This document shows positions 5,463-6,574 of a stretch of DNA of 6,574 bases, one piece after another. The translations under genes were made by a program, and so were the position numbers. Each line of letters opens with the position of its first letter. Position 1 is the stretch's first letter. Below the pieces are notes generated by a model. That model was not told the DNA's origin and made no database searches. It saw only the letters and a program-made list of their open reading frames with translations. The stretch covers positions 1-6,574 of the forward strand of contig JAVBYK010000245.1 in the NCBI GenBank assembly GCA_030824095.1, given 5' to 3'. Source of the stretch: a bacterium (GTDB lineage Bacteria; Pseudomonadota; Gammaproteobacteria; Burkholderiales; Burkholderiaceae_C).

Positions 5463-6574
5463 ATGAACACAATTGACCGGTCAATCCGGAGCAACCGCAA
5501 CGGAACATTCGTCGTGGTTGGCCACAACACACAACGCCGCGCGTGCGGCCGCATCACCGCACTGGGCATGGCCATGGCCCTCGGCTTTGCCATGAGTGCC
5601 CATGCACTGCCAACGGGTGGCGTTGTGGCAACGGGCAGTGCCAGCATCAACAGTGGCGGGGGCAATACCGTCATCAACCAGGTGACGACGAATGCCGTGA
5701 TCAACTGGCAGAGCTTCAGCATAGGCAACGGCGAATCGGTCCGATTCGCGCAACCCGGCAGCAACTCCGTCACGCTGAATCGGGTCCTCGGGGCCGAGCC
5801 CTCCTCCATCCTGGGCAATCTGAGTGCGAACGGCAACATCTTCGTCGTCAATCCGAACGGCGTTCTCTTTGGCCGCGGCGCTCAGGTTAACGTGGGAGGA
5901 CTTGTTGCCTCCACACTGGACATTGCCGACAGTGATTTCATGTCGGGGCGATACAAGTTCTCTGACGCGGGCACAGGTTCGGTTGTCAACCAGGGAACGA
6001 TATCGGCGGACGGTGGCTCCGTTGCGCTGCTGGGTGCCACGGTTGGCAATGACGGCGTGATATCGGCCCGGCTGGGTTCGGTTTCCCTTGCGGCGGGCGA
6101 CGCCATCACCCTCGATGTTGCCGGAGACGGGTTGCTCAATGTGGCAATCAGCCAGGGCGCCGTGAACGCGCTGGCCCAGAATGGGGGACTGATCCGCTCC
6201 GACGGCGGCCGCGTTCTGCTGACCGCACATTCCGCCGGAACACTGATGCAAAGCGCGGTGAACAATACCGGCGTGATTCAGGCCCAAACCATTGAAAACC
6301 ACAGTGGCACCATCCGGTTGATGGGGGACATGCACAACGGACGTGTTCAGGTGGGCGGCACATTGGATGCCAGCGCACCCAACACGGGCCATGGCGGATT
6401 CATTGATACATCGGCCGCACGGGTTTCCATTGCCAATGGCGCAAATATCACGACCGCTGCCGCACGGGGGACCACCGGAACCTGGCTGATTGACCCGCAG
6501 GACTTTACGGTGGGCAGTGGCGCCACGGACAACATCAGCGGGCCCACGCTCTCCGCATTGCTGGTCACCAACAG
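5463..6574 (+). CDS. TpsA filamentous-haemagglutinin-type exoprotein, N-terminal part (runs off the edge)
   Basis: The first 370 codons of a large two-partner secretion exoprotein; the frame is open to the last base. Residues 1-48 are an extended signal peptide: an N-terminal stretch (MNTIDRS..., GTFVVVGHN..., RRACGR) resembling the ESPR of long TpsA and autotransporter proteins, then a hydrophobic core (33-46) and cleavage after AHA. The mature part starts LPTGG and has the TPS/haemagglutination-activity domain: INWQSFSIG, VTLNRV, and the hallmark NPNG (130-133) in VNPNGVLFGRGA. From about 176 it becomes repetitive, with beta-helix coils such as NQGTISADGG and NDGVISARLG 20 residues apart. 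GTWLIDPQDF (339-348) is a segment I associate with many betaproteobacterial haemagglutinin-like proteins just after the TPS domain. Expected role: Sec export, TpsB transit, then surface adhesin or released filament. The true function lies in the missing C-terminus. The start is 24 bases after tpsB; the ribosome site is weak (GGATGG). Confidence 0.93.
   Translation, partial: MNTIDRSIRSNRNGTFVVVGHNTQRRACGRITALGMAMALGFAMSAHALPTGGVVATGSASINSGGGNTVINQVTTNAVINWQSFSIGNGESVRFAQPGSNSVTLNRVLGAEPSSILGNLSANGNIFVVNPNGVLFGRGAQVNVGGLVASTLDIADSDFMSGRYKFSDAGTGSVVNQGTISADGGSVALLGATVGNDGVISARLGSVSLAAGDAITLDVAGDGLLNVAISQGAVNALAQNGGLIRSDGGRVLLTAHSAGTLMQSAVNNTGVIQAQTIENHSGTIRLMGDMHNGRVQVGGTLDASAPNTGHGGFIDTSAARVSIANGANITTAAARGTTGTWLIDPQDFTVGSGATDNISGPTLSALLVTN

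Noticed and set aside
5481..6392. Long antisense open frame (303 codons) opposite the tpsA gene
   Set aside because: It mirrors a strongly supported TPS-domain coding region. Its translation has no recognisable domain and no plausible ribosome site; long antisense frames are common in GC-rich genes.

Overview
The window looks like chromosomal DNA of a GC-rich Gram-negative bacterium, most likely a betaproteobacterium of the Burkholderiales (Comamonadaceae-like). This rests on codon use, OmpA proteins with disulfide-type C-terminal domains, DUF4398 lipoproteins and a two-partner secretion (TPS) pair. The genus is not determined. Nearly all recognisable products are exported or envelope proteins. 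I saw no tRNA, rRNA, CRISPR array, insertion sequence or phage gene.

Layout. Two genes read leftward from a divergent control region at 1798-2046. The first is an OmpA-type outer-membrane porin (652-1797): signal peptide, beta-barrel, proline-rich hinge and peptidoglycan-binding domain. After 36 bases comes a small exported protein (1-615) with three copies of a cysteine-paired helical motif. Five genes read rightward: a DUF4398 lipoprotein (2047-2427), a DUF4398-like/OmpA lipoprotein (2447-3379), a 90-residue protein of unknown function with no signal peptide (3399-3671), a TpsB/FhaC-type outer-membrane transporter (3771-5438), and the start of its TpsA partner, a filamentous-haemagglutinin-type exoprotein (from 5463, running off the right edge).

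How they may work together. TpsB should carry the TpsA beta-helix exoprotein across the outer membrane after Sec export. The two lipoproteins and the divergent OmpA porin can link the outer membrane to peptidoglycan. The tight spacing of the rightward genes (19, 19, 99 and 24 bases) suggests co-transcription, so the locus may be a TPS adhesin system packaged with its own envelope-anchoring factors. That functional link is inference. The divergent region carries a near-exact 23-bp direct repeat, 80 bp apart, that could be an operator pair controlling both arms.
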